Numbered from the stretch's first letter, positions 1 to 13,308 are shown. The stretch is 64,000 nt of DNA from JAUWOY01 sp034431315 (GCA_034431315.1 DAOUDK010000049.1:1-64000), one strand, 5' to 3'. The notes: generated by a model from the sequence alone, not told the origin. Program-made: numbers and translations.

Positions 1-70
1 TGCATCGTGAGCAACCAACCTGGGAGCTTGACGTAGCCCACTGGGAGTTTTGTCATAAAGGAGTCCAGGA

Positions 71-478
71 TTGGACACAGGAATTGCAGCGCATTTTGAT
101 GGGTTGATTTCGCTGGCAAGGGCACATCTCGCCAGTGTAGAAGTGGTACGACGAGATGTGACGTCCCGGCGAGCGATCTTGGAACTTCGCGGAACCTGGG
201 AGAGGTATACTATCCGCCTGGTGGAGATCGTCACGCCGGATGGTCGTGAGTATCGGTACTATGTCTTCGATGGGACATACATCGTTGCCGGCTTCGACAA
301 TCATGCTGATTTGTCGGCCATTCGGCTCTGCTACGGGGCCGACTGGAAGCAGCATCGCTACGAGCCCATTTTCCATCTGCATCTGGAGAACAAGACAAAG
401 CTCGAACTTACCGAGGAGATGACGTGCCAGCAGTTCTTGGTCTGGATGGAGCTGAATCTGCGTCCCGCTCCCACCTGA
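71..478 (+). CDS. TumE-like small protein (possible toxin)
   Basis: A 135-residue protein starting at a TTG codon. It is a compact alpha/beta protein rich in Arg, Tyr and His, with the segment 'YRYYVFDGTYIVAGFDN' in the middle and 'YEPIFHLHLENK' towards the end. The pattern of a basic strand, a Tyr/Asp-containing strand and a late His-rich stretch recalls the TumE family of type II toxins (DUF6516), which are about 100-130 residues. No antitoxin gene is visible downstream; one could lie upstream, outside the window. The family call is by resemblance only. It could simply be an uncharacterised small protein. Confidence 0.45.
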   Translation: MDTGIAAHFDGLISLARAHLASVEVVRRDVTSRRAILELRGTWERYTIRLVEIVTPDGREYRYYVFDGTYIVAGFDNHADLSAIRLCYGADWKQHRYEPIFHLHLENKTKLELTEEMTCQQFLVWMELNLRPAPT

Positions 479-623
479 GTCCCGGGCTGACAACGCTCTT
501 GCTCAACCGCATCGGATGGGCAGCGGATAAACAGATGAGCTGGCGAGGGTCCCCATCCGCTTATCTGTTTGCTATCCGTTGCTGCCAGGTCCGTGCCCTG
601 AGGCTGGCGCATCTGTCTGTGAT

Positions 624-651
624 TTGACAGGGGGCCAAACTGTGCTAAAAT
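624..651 (+). promoter_or_regulatory. Sigma-70-like promoter
   Basis: TTGACA, 16-bp spacer, TAAAAT with an upstream TG. It is well placed to drive the large gene starting at 850 through a long leader that contains a terminator-like stem. Confidence 0.55.
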
Positions 652-787
652 AGCTGTGGTTAGCGGTGCGCTGGAGCTCGGCCTACACAACGCAGCCTGA
701 CACAGCAAACATCATCCCTGAACCCGACGCCAGCCAAGGCCGTGCCCTTGCGTGCCCTGAGGCTGGCGTTTTGTATCTGCACGTAGT

Positions 788-838
788 CAGACTTGTACTG
801 AGTCTGCCGAAGTACTTGTACTGAGCCTGTCGAAGTAA
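788..838. repeat. Tandem copies of CTTGTACTGAG-type repeat
   Basis: Two near-identical units of about 25 bp (CTTGTACTGAGnCTGnCGAAGTA). A further diverged copy lies directly after the tRNA at about 26763-26785. This resembles short dispersed repeats seen in many Chloroflexota contigs. Confidence 0.7.
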
Positions 839-849
839 AGGAGCTTCCG

Positions 850-5286
<4,437 letters not shown>

Positions 5287-5315
5287 GGCGGCGGTTTGAA
5301 CCACGAAAGACGCGA

Positions 5316-5357
5316 AAGGCCACGAAAGGTGCGAAATGCTTTCGTGGCCTTCTTTTG
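5316..5357 (+). terminator. Rho-independent terminator
   Basis: A perfect 13-bp stem (AAGGCCACGAAAG pairing with CTTTCGTGGCCTT) with a 10-nt loop, followed by CTTTTG. It sits 30 bp after the large dockerin gene. Confidence 0.75.
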
Positions 5358-5380
5358 AGGGGCAAGGTTGCCATTGGCTG

Positions 5381-5414
5381 AAGCCAGCCATTCGTGAAGG
5401 GCCAATGTGAAGAA
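5381..5414. repeat. 34-bp direct repeat, left copy
   Basis: 30 of 34 positions match the copy at 8007-8040. The pair brackets the whole glycoside-hydrolase-like gene with its insertion element. The right copy ends where a truncated propeller frame begins. Confidence 0.75.
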
Positions 5415-6258
5415 ACAAGGACAAAACCGTTACAGACCCGTAACATTTGTAGGCGCAGGCGTAATCATTTTGTGGTAGAATATGGATGCAAGTTGGCCGG
5501 CGTTTGTCTTGTGATCATGAACAATGCGAAGGAAAGAAGGGTGAAATGAGAGGTCAAAACCGTTCCGCCAGATTAGGCTTGTCAATGCTGTTCCTGCTCT
5601 GTGCTGTGGCTTTTGCTGTTGCAATGACCAAGACGAGGGCAGATGCCCAGACGTTCAGTGAATGTAGGGATACGATGGATACTGCTATGCCGGCAACGAC
5701 TACCTATACGGTGTGCCTCCCCCTGGTTCGCAAGCACGGGCCGCCACGGGCCAAACTGGGCGTGGATTTTGGGGAGGCGTGGGTAGTGGTGCCCGAAGTG
5801 ATTGAATACGACTTCCCCGTAGCCAGAGAAATGGGAGCGGGCTGGATGCGCGTCTTCCTGCCCTGGCTTGGAGTCGAAACGTCTCCAGGGGAGTACCAGT
5901 GGGACAAATACGACGCGGTGTTTGACCGCCTTGGGGAATTGGGGTTCGATGCCATAGCCGTGATCTACGGAGCCCCCGACTGGGCAGCCGAGGAGAGCTG
6001 CGGTCCCATTTCGGACACGCTGGCCCTGGAGAGCTTCCTGGAGGTCGTTGTGCCTCGCTATGCTGAGGTTGTAGACGCCTGGGAGTTCACCAACGAACCA
6101 GATGGAAAGGCCCCCCGGCCCAACTATGGGCCAGCGGTAGGATGCTGGGGGCCCTACCCCGCCGAGTATGCTAGACAGCTAGGGATATTTTACGCCAAGA
6201 TCAAGAGCCTCGATCCCGATGCTTTGGTTTTCTTCGGCGGCCTGGCGTATGATTACTA

Positions 6259-7287
6259 GACTTGTTGCTGAATTAGGCTGGAGAAGCGTTATGCACGGAT
6301 AACATCCAATTCGCCAGTCCAGCAGTTACGAGTGCAACATCGTCTACCAAGTTGTCCTTGTGATTTCGGAAAGGAGCGGTCAAGCTGTTGAATCTTTTCA
6401 TCCGACAGATGGCGTTTTCCACGACAACCCTCACTTTGCTCATCTGGCGGTTTTCGGCCACCTGAACCTTGGTCAACGTTGGATTGGGGTTGGCTTTGGA
6501 TTTGCGGGGCTTCTTGTGGGGGATGTGGATTTCAAGGGCGGCATACTCCTTTTGAATCCCCAAGTAGCCTAAGTCTACCCACAATCTGAAGGCTTGAAAC
6601 CAGTCCACATCCGGCGGGAACTCCATTTTGAACAAAGCGTAGTCATGGCGACTGCCAAACATCGTGTAGCCCAGGAACAGAATCATCTGGCAGGCATTGG
6701 AGATGACGGTGTTCTTCACCGTATGCCGCTTCTTCTTGCCGCTATACTTCTGGCGTTGTGCGGTAGCGTCTTTGGGGCGGCGGTGGGGACGTTCCGTGGC
6801 ATCAATGAACAGGTCGGCAATCTCCGCAAAGGCAGCGTGCAACTCTTGCACAGACTCAAACTTGCGCTTGGGGAGCACCCCCGCCTTGTCCAGTGCCTTG
6901 ATTAACACTGGCAGCAGGTTATGCACATTGGTGCACGCTTTAGAACGGTCCAGACCGAAACGGTCGCCCAACACATCGAAGGTGGGATAGACTTTGAGGT
7001 AATACAGGATAAAGAACAGCTTCTTCTCCATCGTGCTCAGGCGACCTTTTTGTCCCGCGCCCGGTTTGCGTTTGCGCCGAGAGCGCTGTTGTTCATATCT
7101 CTCCCACAGCGCTTCCCCATAGCTAATAGTGAAGAGAGGCAACAATTGGTAAAAAGCCTTACGAGACAATCCTGTGAGCGCTCTGAATCCTCGATCATCA
7201 AACTTGGTCAAATCGGTAATCATGGGCACCTCCCCATATGCTCGGAATGCCCATAATTGTACCCGGTTTCTTATTCGGCAACAAGTC
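6259..7287 (-). mobile_element. IS5-family-like insertion sequence, 1029 bp
   Basis: The ends are imperfect inverted repeats: GACTTGTTGCTGAATTAG at the left and, reading inward, GACTTGTTGCCGAATAAG at the right (16 of 18 match). A TA dinucleotide flanks both sides (6257-6258 and 7288-7289), consistent with a 2-bp target duplication as in some IS5 subgroups. It contains one transposase gene and looks complete. Confidence 0.9.
6273..7229 (-). CDS. IS5-type DDE transposase
   Basis: 318 residues, filling the insertion element. An N-terminal helix-turn-helix-like region precedes a DDE_Tnp_4-like catalytic core. Likely catalytic residues are Asp in 'LFIDATERP', Asp in 'VDLGYLGI' and Glu in 'VVVENAICRMKR'. 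The length is normal for IS5 relatives, and there is no frameshift or internal stop, so the element may still be active. It is transcribed opposite to the gene it interrupts. Confidence 0.88.
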   Translation of the reverse strand: MPMITDLTKFDDRGFRALTGLSRKAFYQLLPLFTISYGEALWERYEQQRSRRKRKPGAGQKGRLSTMEKKLFFILYYLKVYPTFDVLGDRFGLDRSKACTNVHNLLPVLIKALDKAGVLPKRKFESVQELHAAFAEIADLFIDATERPHRRPKDATAQRQKYSGKKKRHTVKNTVISNACQMILFLGYTMFGSRHDYALFKMEFPPDVDWFQAFRLWVDLGYLGIQKEYAALEIHIPHKKPRKSKANPNPTLTKVQVAENRQMSKVRVVVENAICRMKRFNSLTAPFRNHKDNLVDDVALVTAGLANWMLSVHNASPA

Positions 7288-8006
7288 TACTGGGAACGTT
7301 TTGAAAGGGACTTCTTTGAAACGGCGTTGCAAAATGGCGCTGGGCTGTATTTCGATGGCGTTAGTCTGCATCACTACCCTATCAATGTTGCTGAGTTCCC
7401 CACGATGGCTAGCAAAGTGAATGAGATCCGTGATACAATGTCCAGGAATGGGGTCTATTGGAAGAAGATCTGGATAACCGAGACGGGTCAGTGGACTGAC
7501 CCAAATAGGAGCTCGGAGAATCAGCGCGATTTTATCGTACGGGAACTCACCCGCGGCTTTGGTGCTGGGGTAGACAACATCTTCTGGTATGATCCGAGGG
7601 AGCACTACTTACCAGAGGGCGCGGTGCAGCGGTGGCTGATAAGCTCCAATCATGAACCCACCAACGGTTATAACACCTTCCAGCATTTCGCGGAAAAACT
7701 CGAGGGGATGCATTGTTTGGGTATCTACCAGGATGTCCCTGAGAAAATCGAGGCTTACAAGTTCGTTGGCCCGGATCGCTCGCTTTACATTTTGTGGTCA
7801 AATACGATCACCAAGACAGTGAGGATCCCTTCCACGACCGATGCCATTCTCACCAACCGAGACGGTGATGAATCGGTCGTTGTCCCAGTTCAGATGGGGA
7901 TGGTGGAGTTTGAGGTGGGGGAGAAGCCCGTATTCGTCGAGATTGCCGATTCTGATGTCTTGGCAATCGGGCTTATCACCCCGGAACATTGAGGAAACCA
8001 CCGTTC

Positions 8007-8040
8007 AAGCCAGCCCTTCGTGGAGAGGCAATGTGAAGAA
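8007..8040. repeat. 34-bp direct repeat, right copy
   Basis: Partner of 5381-5414 (30 of 34 identical). The truncated TolB-like frame becomes readable immediately after it. Confidence 0.75.
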
Positions 8041-8044
8041 GTAG

Positions 8045-8803
8045 TGGGACGACCAGCCGGATGTAGTTAGCCTGCCTGTGAAAGGTGGCCAACCCACCAA
8101 TCTTACTCAGACGCCTTCCGCCCAAGAGGACACGCCGGTCTTTTCGCCCGATGGCACAGCCATTGCCTTCGCCTCCGACCGGGACGGCGACTGGAGCATT
8201 TATCTGATGGACACCAATGGAGCCAACGTCCGACCGGCTCTGAGTGGCTACGCGGGCACGGATGAAGTCCACCCCACCTTCACCCCCGATGGCCTGGCGC
8301 TGGCCTTCAGCAGCAATCGCGCTGACGGCAACTGGGACATCTACACCGCCCCCATCGGCAGCCCTTCGGCACGCTCAGGACACAGCAGCGCCTGGACGCG
8401 CCTGACCACCGACCCGGCCGCCGATCGGTTCCCAACCTTGTCGGCCGATGGCAGGATGATCGCCTTCCGCAGTGAGCGGGACGGCAACAGCGAGATTTAC
8501 TTGATAGACGCAGACGGCTCAAATCTGCGCCGAGTGACAGATGCCCCGGCTTTCGATGGCTATCCCTCCATCATCCCGGACGGCAGCGGCGTGGTATTCG
8601 TCTCCAACCGATCCGGCCAGTGGAACGTCTATGTGACCAACCTGGCGGGAGGGAGAGTGACCGCTTTGGAGCAACGCACGGGCTGGCAGATGGATACGCC
8701 GCGTTTGTCGAGTGATGGACGATGGTTGGTATATGCTGGGGGCCGGACGGGCGGCACATTCGACATCTATATCCGCGAATTTGCCAACCCGCTTCTCGAT
8801 TGA
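8045..8803 (+). pseudogene. 5'-truncated TolB-like beta-propeller protein
   Basis: The readable frame begins directly after a stop at 8042-8044 with 'WDDQPDVVSLPVKGG', which already looks like the middle of a propeller repeat. The first usable start is GTG at 8078, giving 241 residues. There are about five PD40/WD40-like repeats ('PVFSPDGTAIAFASDRDGDW', 'PTFTPDGLALAFSSNR', 'PTLSADGRMIAFRSERDG', and others), as in TolB C-terminal domains. No signal sequence or N-terminal domain is left. The break coincides with the end of a direct repeat, so the 5' part was probably lost by recombination. It may still be expressed as a short protein. Confidence 0.6.
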
Positions 8804-8910
8804 ATAACTGCTCACCTCGCTCGGCCTGAATCGCCAAATCCAGGCCAGCCGGACCAAACCAGCCGAGGTCAACTCGTTCGGCGCGGAAGGTAAAGTGCAA
8901 GGAAAAGAAG

Positions 8911-8946
8911 AATAAAGCGGTTCGCCTTTGGCGAACCGCTTTATTC
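8911..8946. terminator. Bidirectional terminator
   Basis: A perfect 16-bp stem (8911-8926 with 8930-8945) and a 3-nt loop, A-rich on one side and T-rich on the other. It lies between the convergent propeller fragment and the DUF4349 lipoprotein gene. Confidence 0.85.
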
Positions 8947-9022
8947 TTGTGCAGGTCTGGTTAAGATGAATTGGATGCAGTGGCGACTTCGGCCCGCTAC
9001 TGCAAGTGGAGCACCTCCGGCC

Positions 9023-9934
9023 CTATGCCGCCTTCCTCTTTCTCCTCCACCGACGCCAGATCGCCCAGAGGATGACGAAGGGGACGGCGATGACTACCAG
9101 GGTGGGCAGGACGTAGATGATCAACCAGAGAGCAGCATCTACGATGCGCTGGAGGGTTCTGACCAGGGCTCGCAAGGCATTGGCTGCGGTACCGGTTGGT
9201 TGCCAGCCGGCGACCACGATAGGCTTGGCCAACACGTCGGGGATCAATTCGACGTTGATGGTGGCCATAGCCGTCATCTTCTCCAGGTATTGCATCCGCC
9301 CTTTGACCTGCTCGATTTGCCCTCTGATGTTGGAGACCTCCCGATGCACAGCCAGAACGTCCTCGGCCTTGCTCGTCCGCTCGCGCACTTCGGTGAGGAG
9401 CTCCAATAGCTCCGTCTCGGTGGCCTCCAGGTTGCGCAGCCGGGCGTCGAGGTCGGTGTACTCCTCGGTCACGTCCTGGGTGGAGATGTTCCTGTTCTCG
9501 ACCCTGATGGCCAACTCCTTGAGGCGCGCCATGGCCGCATCGAATTCCCCGGCCGGCACGCGGATGGTCAGGCGGGCGCGCAGTTGCTCATCCTGGTACC
9601 AGGAACTGGAGTTGACCACGTAGCCTCCCAGGTCTTTGGCGATGGCTTCGACCTCCTCCAAGCTCTCCTCCGCGTCCTTCACGATCAGGGAGACGTCTCC
9701 CGTCCAGATGATCATGCGCTCTTCGACGGTCTCCAGCCCCAAATCGGCTGCGGGCCTGGGAACGCCAGTAGCCGAATAGGGCATGACTGCCACTTCCTTC
9801 TCGACCATCACAGTCTCGACGACTCTCCTCTCGACCACCACCTCTTTCTCCACCACCTCAGGGCGCGGCGCAGCGCAGCCCACGACGGCAGCCAGCACAG
9901 TTGCGACGGCGATCAAACAGAATACCTTTTTCAT
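9023..9934 (-). CDS. DUF4349 lipoprotein
   Basis: 303 residues with GGAGG upstream of the ATG. The lipoprotein signal ends in 'AVVGCA'. Next comes a short repetitive 'VVEKEVVVERRVVETV' stretch typical of Chloroflexota surface lipoproteins, then a DUF4349 domain (about 70-250: 'MIIWTGDVSLIVKDAEESLE', 'GGYV', 'LTIRVPAGEFDAAMARL'). A long coiled-coil (about 160-230) is followed by a C-terminal transmembrane helix and a basic tail 'RRWRRKRKAA'. It is anchored at both ends of the chain. The function of DUF4349 proteins is not settled. Confidence 0.85.
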   Translation of the reverse strand: MKKVFCLIAVATVLAAVVGCAAPRPEVVEKEVVVERRVVETVMVEKEVAVMPYSATGVPRPAADLGLETVEERMIIWTGDVSLIVKDAEESLEEVEAIAKDLGGYVVNSSSWYQDEQLRARLTIRVPAGEFDAAMARLKELAIRVENRNISTQDVTEEYTDLDARLRNLEATETELLELLTEVRERTSKAEDVLAVHREVSNIRGQIEQVKGRMQYLEKMTAMATINVELIPDVLAKPIVVAGWQPTGTAANALRALVRTLQRIVDAALWLIIYVLPTLVVIAVPFVILWAIWRRWRRKRKAA

Positions 9935-10069
9935 TTTGCTTTCCTCCTTTTTGTGGTAGAGTTAACGAGTAATGAGGTAACGAGTGAATTGACCTAAAAC
10001 TCGTTAACTCGTTGACTCATTCCCTCTCACTGGTGAGACGCTATAAAGGGTCGAAAGGTTCCCCGCACT

Positions 10070-10816
10070 TTACCAACCATATCCCAAACGGATTATGAGG
10101 CGCACTGGCAGACCCTTCTCCATCATTCTCGCCTGAGTGTCTTCGATGGGGTACGAGATGCGCCGATATTCCAGGGTGAGTTCATCGGGATCGAGGACGG
10201 CGTAGCTGGCACGAGGGTCTCCGTCGCGAGGCTGCCCTACGCTGCCAGGGTTGATGATCAGGCGCTCTTCGCCCAGGACCAGGGGATCATTGAGGGAGGG
10301 TGTCAGCGTGTCGCAAGCCTGGTTGGGATTATGGCCGAAAACATGGCTACGATAGATGACTGGGACATGTGTGTGCCCAACTAAACAAAACCTGGTATCA
10401 AAATGTTCGAAGTTGGCCTGGGCAATAGAGGAATTCAGAATATACTCCCAGATGGGCTGGCGTGGGCTTCCGTGGGCCAGGGTGAAGCCCTCCTCGACCA
10501 AACTCCTGGGGAGCGTCTCTAAATATTCAAGGTTTGAAGGTGACAACTGCTCCCTGGTCCAAAGGCAGGCTCTTTTAGCGTAGGGATTGAAATCCTCAGT
10601 GTCCATATTGCCCAGCACCGCCCAATCGTGATTGCCGACCACGCAGACGTGAGGCAAATCTCGCAACTGCTCGACGCACTCGTTGGGATCGGGGCCGTAG
10701 CCTACCACATCGCCCAGACACCAGACCTTGTCGAAAGAGCCCGCGTCGGCCAGGACGGCTTCGAAAGCTGCCAGGTTGGAATGAACGTCGGAGATGATGA
10801 GATAACGCATTGTCAA
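10070..10816 (-). CDS. Calcineurin-like metallophosphoesterase
   Basis: 248 residues. The metal-binding motifs are in the expected order: 'DVHSN' (about 9), 'GDVVGYG' (about 35), 'GNHD' (about 61) and 'GHTHVP' (about 147), followed by 'INPGSVGQPRDGD'. This matches the YfcE/ApaH-like family of cytoplasmic phosphodiesterases and phosphatases. It starts at MTMRYLI or the second Met. It lies 18 bp downstream of the FAD oxidoreductase gene on the same strand, so the two are probably co-transcribed with the flippase-like gene. The substrate cannot be read from the sequence. Confidence 0.88.
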   Translation of the reverse strand: MTMRYLIISDVHSNLAAFEAVLADAGSFDKVWCLGDVVGYGPDPNECVEQLRDLPHVCVVGNHDWAVLGNMDTEDFNPYAKRACLWTREQLSPSNLEYLETLPRSLVEEGFTLAHGSPRQPIWEYILNSSIAQANFEHFDTRFCLVGHTHVPVIYRSHVFGHNPNQACDTLTPSLNDPLVLGEERLIINPGSVGQPRDGDPRASYAVLDPDELTLEYRRISYPIEDTQARMMEKGLPVRLIIRLGYGW

Positions 10817-10833
10817 ACTTCCAACTTCAAACC

Positions 10834-12192
10834 TTAAACTTCAAACCTCTGAACGATGCCAGCGATTTTCTGCCCCAGGTGTACGCTGTAGTTCATGCCC
10901 CGGTCCTCAGGGTAGATCTGAGAGGTGTTGGCCAGGTACAATCCCTGGATAGGCGTCTGATGGTCGGGCACTTGTTGGGAGTAGTGGCAGGTGATGATGG
11001 GCTGACCCGCGTCGTCGCGGAAAAGCCAGCTCTCCTCCACCCAATCCAGGTCGAATTCGGGGTTGATGCGCTGCACGTGAGGCAGGTACTTTTGCAGGAG
11101 CTCGCCTTTGGAAAGGGAGAAAAGCGGGCTGTCCAAAGGCAAGTAGTTGGAGAGGTATAAAACGTGCTTGCCGCCGTAAACCTCGGGCGGCATGTAGTTG
11201 GTGTGCTCAATGGCAGCGACGAAGGGGATGCTGGGATCGCTGATGTTCATCCAATAGATGTAGCTGAGCGGCCGCTTCATCTTCAGCACCAGGCAGAGCG
11301 CGCTCTGGTACTTAGCGTGTCTCAGTTTCCCGACGTAGTCAGAGGGTAGCTCCGGCACCATCTCGGTGAAGGCGAAGGAGGGCACGGTGGCTATTATGAG
11401 ATCGAAGTTTCGGGGTTCGAGTTTCGGGTTTCGAGTCGTGAAACCCTTCGGCAAGCTCAGGGCGGCGCGTGAAACGTGAAACGTGAGTCCGCTTGCTTTC
11501 CCCGTTTCCACGGCGACTCGCTCAACAGGCGTGTTGGTGTAGACCTCGCCTCCCAACTCCTTGATCCGCTTCTCTAACTCGACGATCAGGAGCTGGAAGC
11601 TGCCCTCCATGTAGCCCAACTGCTCCTTCTGCATCCCTTTGGGGCGGGAGCCAAAACGGAGGCGCATCTTCCCCCAGAACCAGGTCATGGATACCTCATC
11701 GTAGCTATCGCCGAACTTGCTTCGCAACAGCGGCTCCCAGATGGCATTGTAGACGCTTTCCCCCGCGTATTTTCCGAGCCACTCCTTGGCGGTGATGCCT
11801 TCGTACTTCTGCCAATCGGTCTGGCGCTGGAGGTAGACGGAGACGAGACCGGCCCACAGGCGGTTGGGCAAGCTCAACGGGGTAAAACGCAGCAGGTCCA
11901 GCGGGGTGACGAAATCGTAGACTTTGCCGCCGTGAAAGAGGCCCACCTGGGAGTCAATCCAGCGCATCCTGGACGAAAGGCCCAGCTCGTTAATAAGCTG
12001 GATGATGTGGCGGTCGCTGGTGAAGAGATGGTGATAGAACCTCTCCAGGCGAGTCCCCTCGATGGGGAAAGTGCTGGCTTGGCCGCCCAGTTCCGCTTCT
12101 TTCTCGAAGACAGCTACCTCATGACCCTGCTTGGCCAACTCATAAGCCGCCGTCAGCCCGGCGATTCCCCCGCCGATAATGCCGATTTTCAT
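10834..12192 (-). CDS. FAD-dependent amine-oxidase-like oxidoreductase
   Basis: 452 residues. The N-terminal Rossmann dinucleotide-binding motif is 'GIIGGGIAGLTAAYEL' with 'EKEAELGGQAST', the HemY/protoporphyrinogen-oxidase-like superfamily (COG1232). GGAGGATAA precedes the ATG, which directly follows the stop of the flippase-like gene. Residues of about 241-268 ('RAALSLPKGF', 'TRNPKLEPRNF') are encoded by a repeat insertion at 11404-11487, not by family sequence. In this group such proteins often act on lipids or carotenoids, and the neighbouring flippase-like gene hints at an isoprenoid or glycolipid role. That part is inference. Confidence 0.82.
   Translation of the reverse strand: MKIGIIGGGIAGLTAAYELAKQGHEVAVFEKEAELGGQASTFPIEGTRLERFYHHLFTSDRHIIQLINELGLSSRMRWIDSQVGLFHGGKVYDFVTPLDLLRFTPLSLPNRLWAGLVSVYLQRQTDWQKYEGITAKEWLGKYAGESVYNAIWEPLLRSKFGDSYDEVSMTWFWGKMRLRFGSRPKGMQKEQLGYMEGSFQLLIVELEKRIKELGGEVYTNTPVERVAVETGKASGLTFHVSRAALSLPKGFTTRNPKLEPRNFDLIIATVPSFAFTEMVPELPSDYVGKLRHAKYQSALCLVLKMKRPLSYIYWMNISDPSIPFVAAIEHTNYMPPEVYGGKHVLYLSNYLPLDSPLFSLSKGELLQKYLPHVQRINPEFDLDWVEESWLFRDDAGQPIITCHYSQQVPDHQTPIQGLYLANTSQIYPEDRGMNYSVHLGQKIAGIVQRFEV
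11404..11487. repeat. Repeat insertion inside FAD oxidoreductase gene
   Basis: Contains tandem 'CGAGTTTCGGGTTTCGAG'-type units, the palindromic core CCCTTCGGCAAGCTCAGGG (11443-11461) and GAAACGTGAAACGTGA. It is translated in frame as 'RAALSLPKGF', a string known from repeat-derived segments in many proteins. Confidence 0.75.
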
Positions 12193-13188
12193 TTATCCTC
12201 CTGCTTTCACCTCCGCTGCCACCCCAAACTCCGCCCACGAGACGCTCTCCCGCCACATGTAGTATGCCCCCAGCACGGTGATGGGAAGCCACAGCGCGGC
12301 GTGAAGGATCAGGGTGTAGGCCGTGGATACCTCGTAATTTACGCCGTAGGTGGCCAGGACCGCGATGCCAGTAGCATCGAAAGTGCCCACGTAGCCTGGG
12401 CTGGAGGGAATGGTGGTGGCCAGATTCACCACGCCGTTCATCAGCATCAACACGTAGAAAGACACGCTGAAATCGAAGCCCTGCATCACGAACCAGTACG
12501 TGACCGTCTCTGCCAGCCAGATCACCAATGAGGTGATGAAGATCATCAACACGTCCTTGCCGCTGCGCAGGCACTGCAGGCCCTCCATGAAGTGGTCCAG
12601 CAGCCCACGGGCCTGCTCCCGGAAGCGCGCCGGCAACAGTCGCTCGATGAGCCAGTTGTAAACCACTTGCGAGCGCTGGGGCGAGATGGCGATGACGAAG
12701 AAAACGGCCAGCGCGCCAAAGAAAAGCAAGCTGGCGAAGAAGACTACCTGCCTGAGCCACTGCTGCATGGGGACGAGAGGCAAGGAGAAAAAGACGAACA
12801 GGAGCATGACCACGCCATCGAAAATGCGCTCCACCACGATGGTGGCCAGAGATGCGCTGATGCTCACTCCTTCCTTCTTCTTGAGAACATAGGCCCGGAT
12901 GACCTCGCCAGCGCGAGCGGGATAGACGTTGTTGCCCATGTAGCCTATGCAGACCACGGGGAAGAGGCGAGTCAGGGGCACGGGCAGCATGGGGCGCAAC
13001 AGGTAATGCCAGCGCCAGGTGCGGGCCCAGACGCCGAAGAAGTAAACGGCCACGCCGGGGATGAGCCACCAATACCTGGCCGTCTTCAGGGCCAGCCAGA
13101 CCTGGTCTAATTCCATGCCCCTCAGGACTACGTAGAGGCAAACAGCACTGATAACCAGGCCGAGCCAGAGTTGCCATCTCTTGAGCAT
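12193..13188 (-). CDS. Flippase-like (LPG synthase TM / UPF0104) membrane protein
   Basis: 331 residues with about seven or eight transmembrane helices. It matches the lysylphosphatidylglycerol-synthase transmembrane-domain family (flippase-like domain): 'GYMGNNVYPARAGEVIRAY' (about 84-102), 'TIVVERIFDGVVML' and 'TIPSSPGYVGTFD'. There is no catalytic synthetase half, as is usual in this family. Its stop codon abuts the ATG of the FAD oxidoreductase, so the two are translationally coupled. The likely role is handling of a lipid or isoprenoid-linked substrate in the cytoplasmic membrane. Confidence 0.85.
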   Translation of the reverse strand: MLKRWQLWLGLVISAVCLYVVLRGMELDQVWLALKTARYWWLIPGVAVYFFGVWARTWRWHYLLRPMLPVPLTRLFPVVCIGYMGNNVYPARAGEVIRAYVLKKKEGVSISASLATIVVERIFDGVVMLLFVFFSLPLVPMQQWLRQVVFFASLLFFGALAVFFVIAISPQRSQVVYNWLIERLLPARFREQARGLLDHFMEGLQCLRSGKDVLMIFITSLVIWLAETVTYWFVMQGFDFSVSFYVLMLMNGVVNLATTIPSSPGYVGTFDATGIAVLATYGVNYEVSTAYTLILHAALWLPITVLGAYYMWRESVSWAEFGVAAEVKAGG

Positions 13189-13228
13189 AATCTCTCCCTA
13201 AGAGGTTTCTGAGAATTCCCCAAATCCG

Positions 13229-13308
13229 TGTCATTGCGAGCCGAAGGCGAAGCAATCTCCCGCCCACGCAGGGGATTGCTTCGGGCGCTACGCGCCCTCG
13301 CAATGACA
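13229..13308. repeat. CATTGCGAG-type palindromic dispersed repeat
   Basis: Outer arms TGTCATTGCGAG and CTCGCAATGACA enclose inner arms GAAGCAATC and GATTGCTTC. This type is widespread in several bacterial phyla as intergenic repeats. Confidence 0.8.

Larger units (their letters stand above)
479..849. other. Gene-free stretch with hairpins, promoter and short repeats
   Basis: No convincing gene. It holds an imperfect long hairpin (arms about 519-536 and 563-586), a promoter at 624-651, and a leader of roughly 190 nt before the next start. The leader contains a GC-rich stem (GACGCCAGCC pairing with GGCTGGCGT) followed by TTTTG, which looks like a terminator or attenuator. The phrase GTGCCCTGAGGCTGGCG occurs twice (about 592 and 752). 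Two tandem copies of a CTTGTACTGAG..CGAAGTA repeat lie at 788-838, just before the ribosome-binding site of the large downstream gene. Confidence 0.6.
5546..7992 (+). pseudogene. Secreted glycoside-hydrolase-like gene split by an IS element
   Basis: The gene is cut in two by the insertion at 6259-7287. The 5' part (5546-6256) encodes a signal sequence, an LPLVRK segment and the first half of a TIM-barrel like GH39/GH5 enzymes, with 'EFTNEP' carrying the presumed acid/base Glu. The 3' part (7288-7992) carries 'WITETGQ' with the presumed nucleophile Glu and a C-terminal beta domain. Removing the element plus one TA gives an uninterrupted frame of about 471 residues (...AYDY-YWERF...). ATG at 5546 is preferred over 5486 because AAGGGTG precedes it and a signal peptide follows. 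As it stands, the gene product lacks one catalytic half. The substrate is unknown. Confidence 0.85.
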
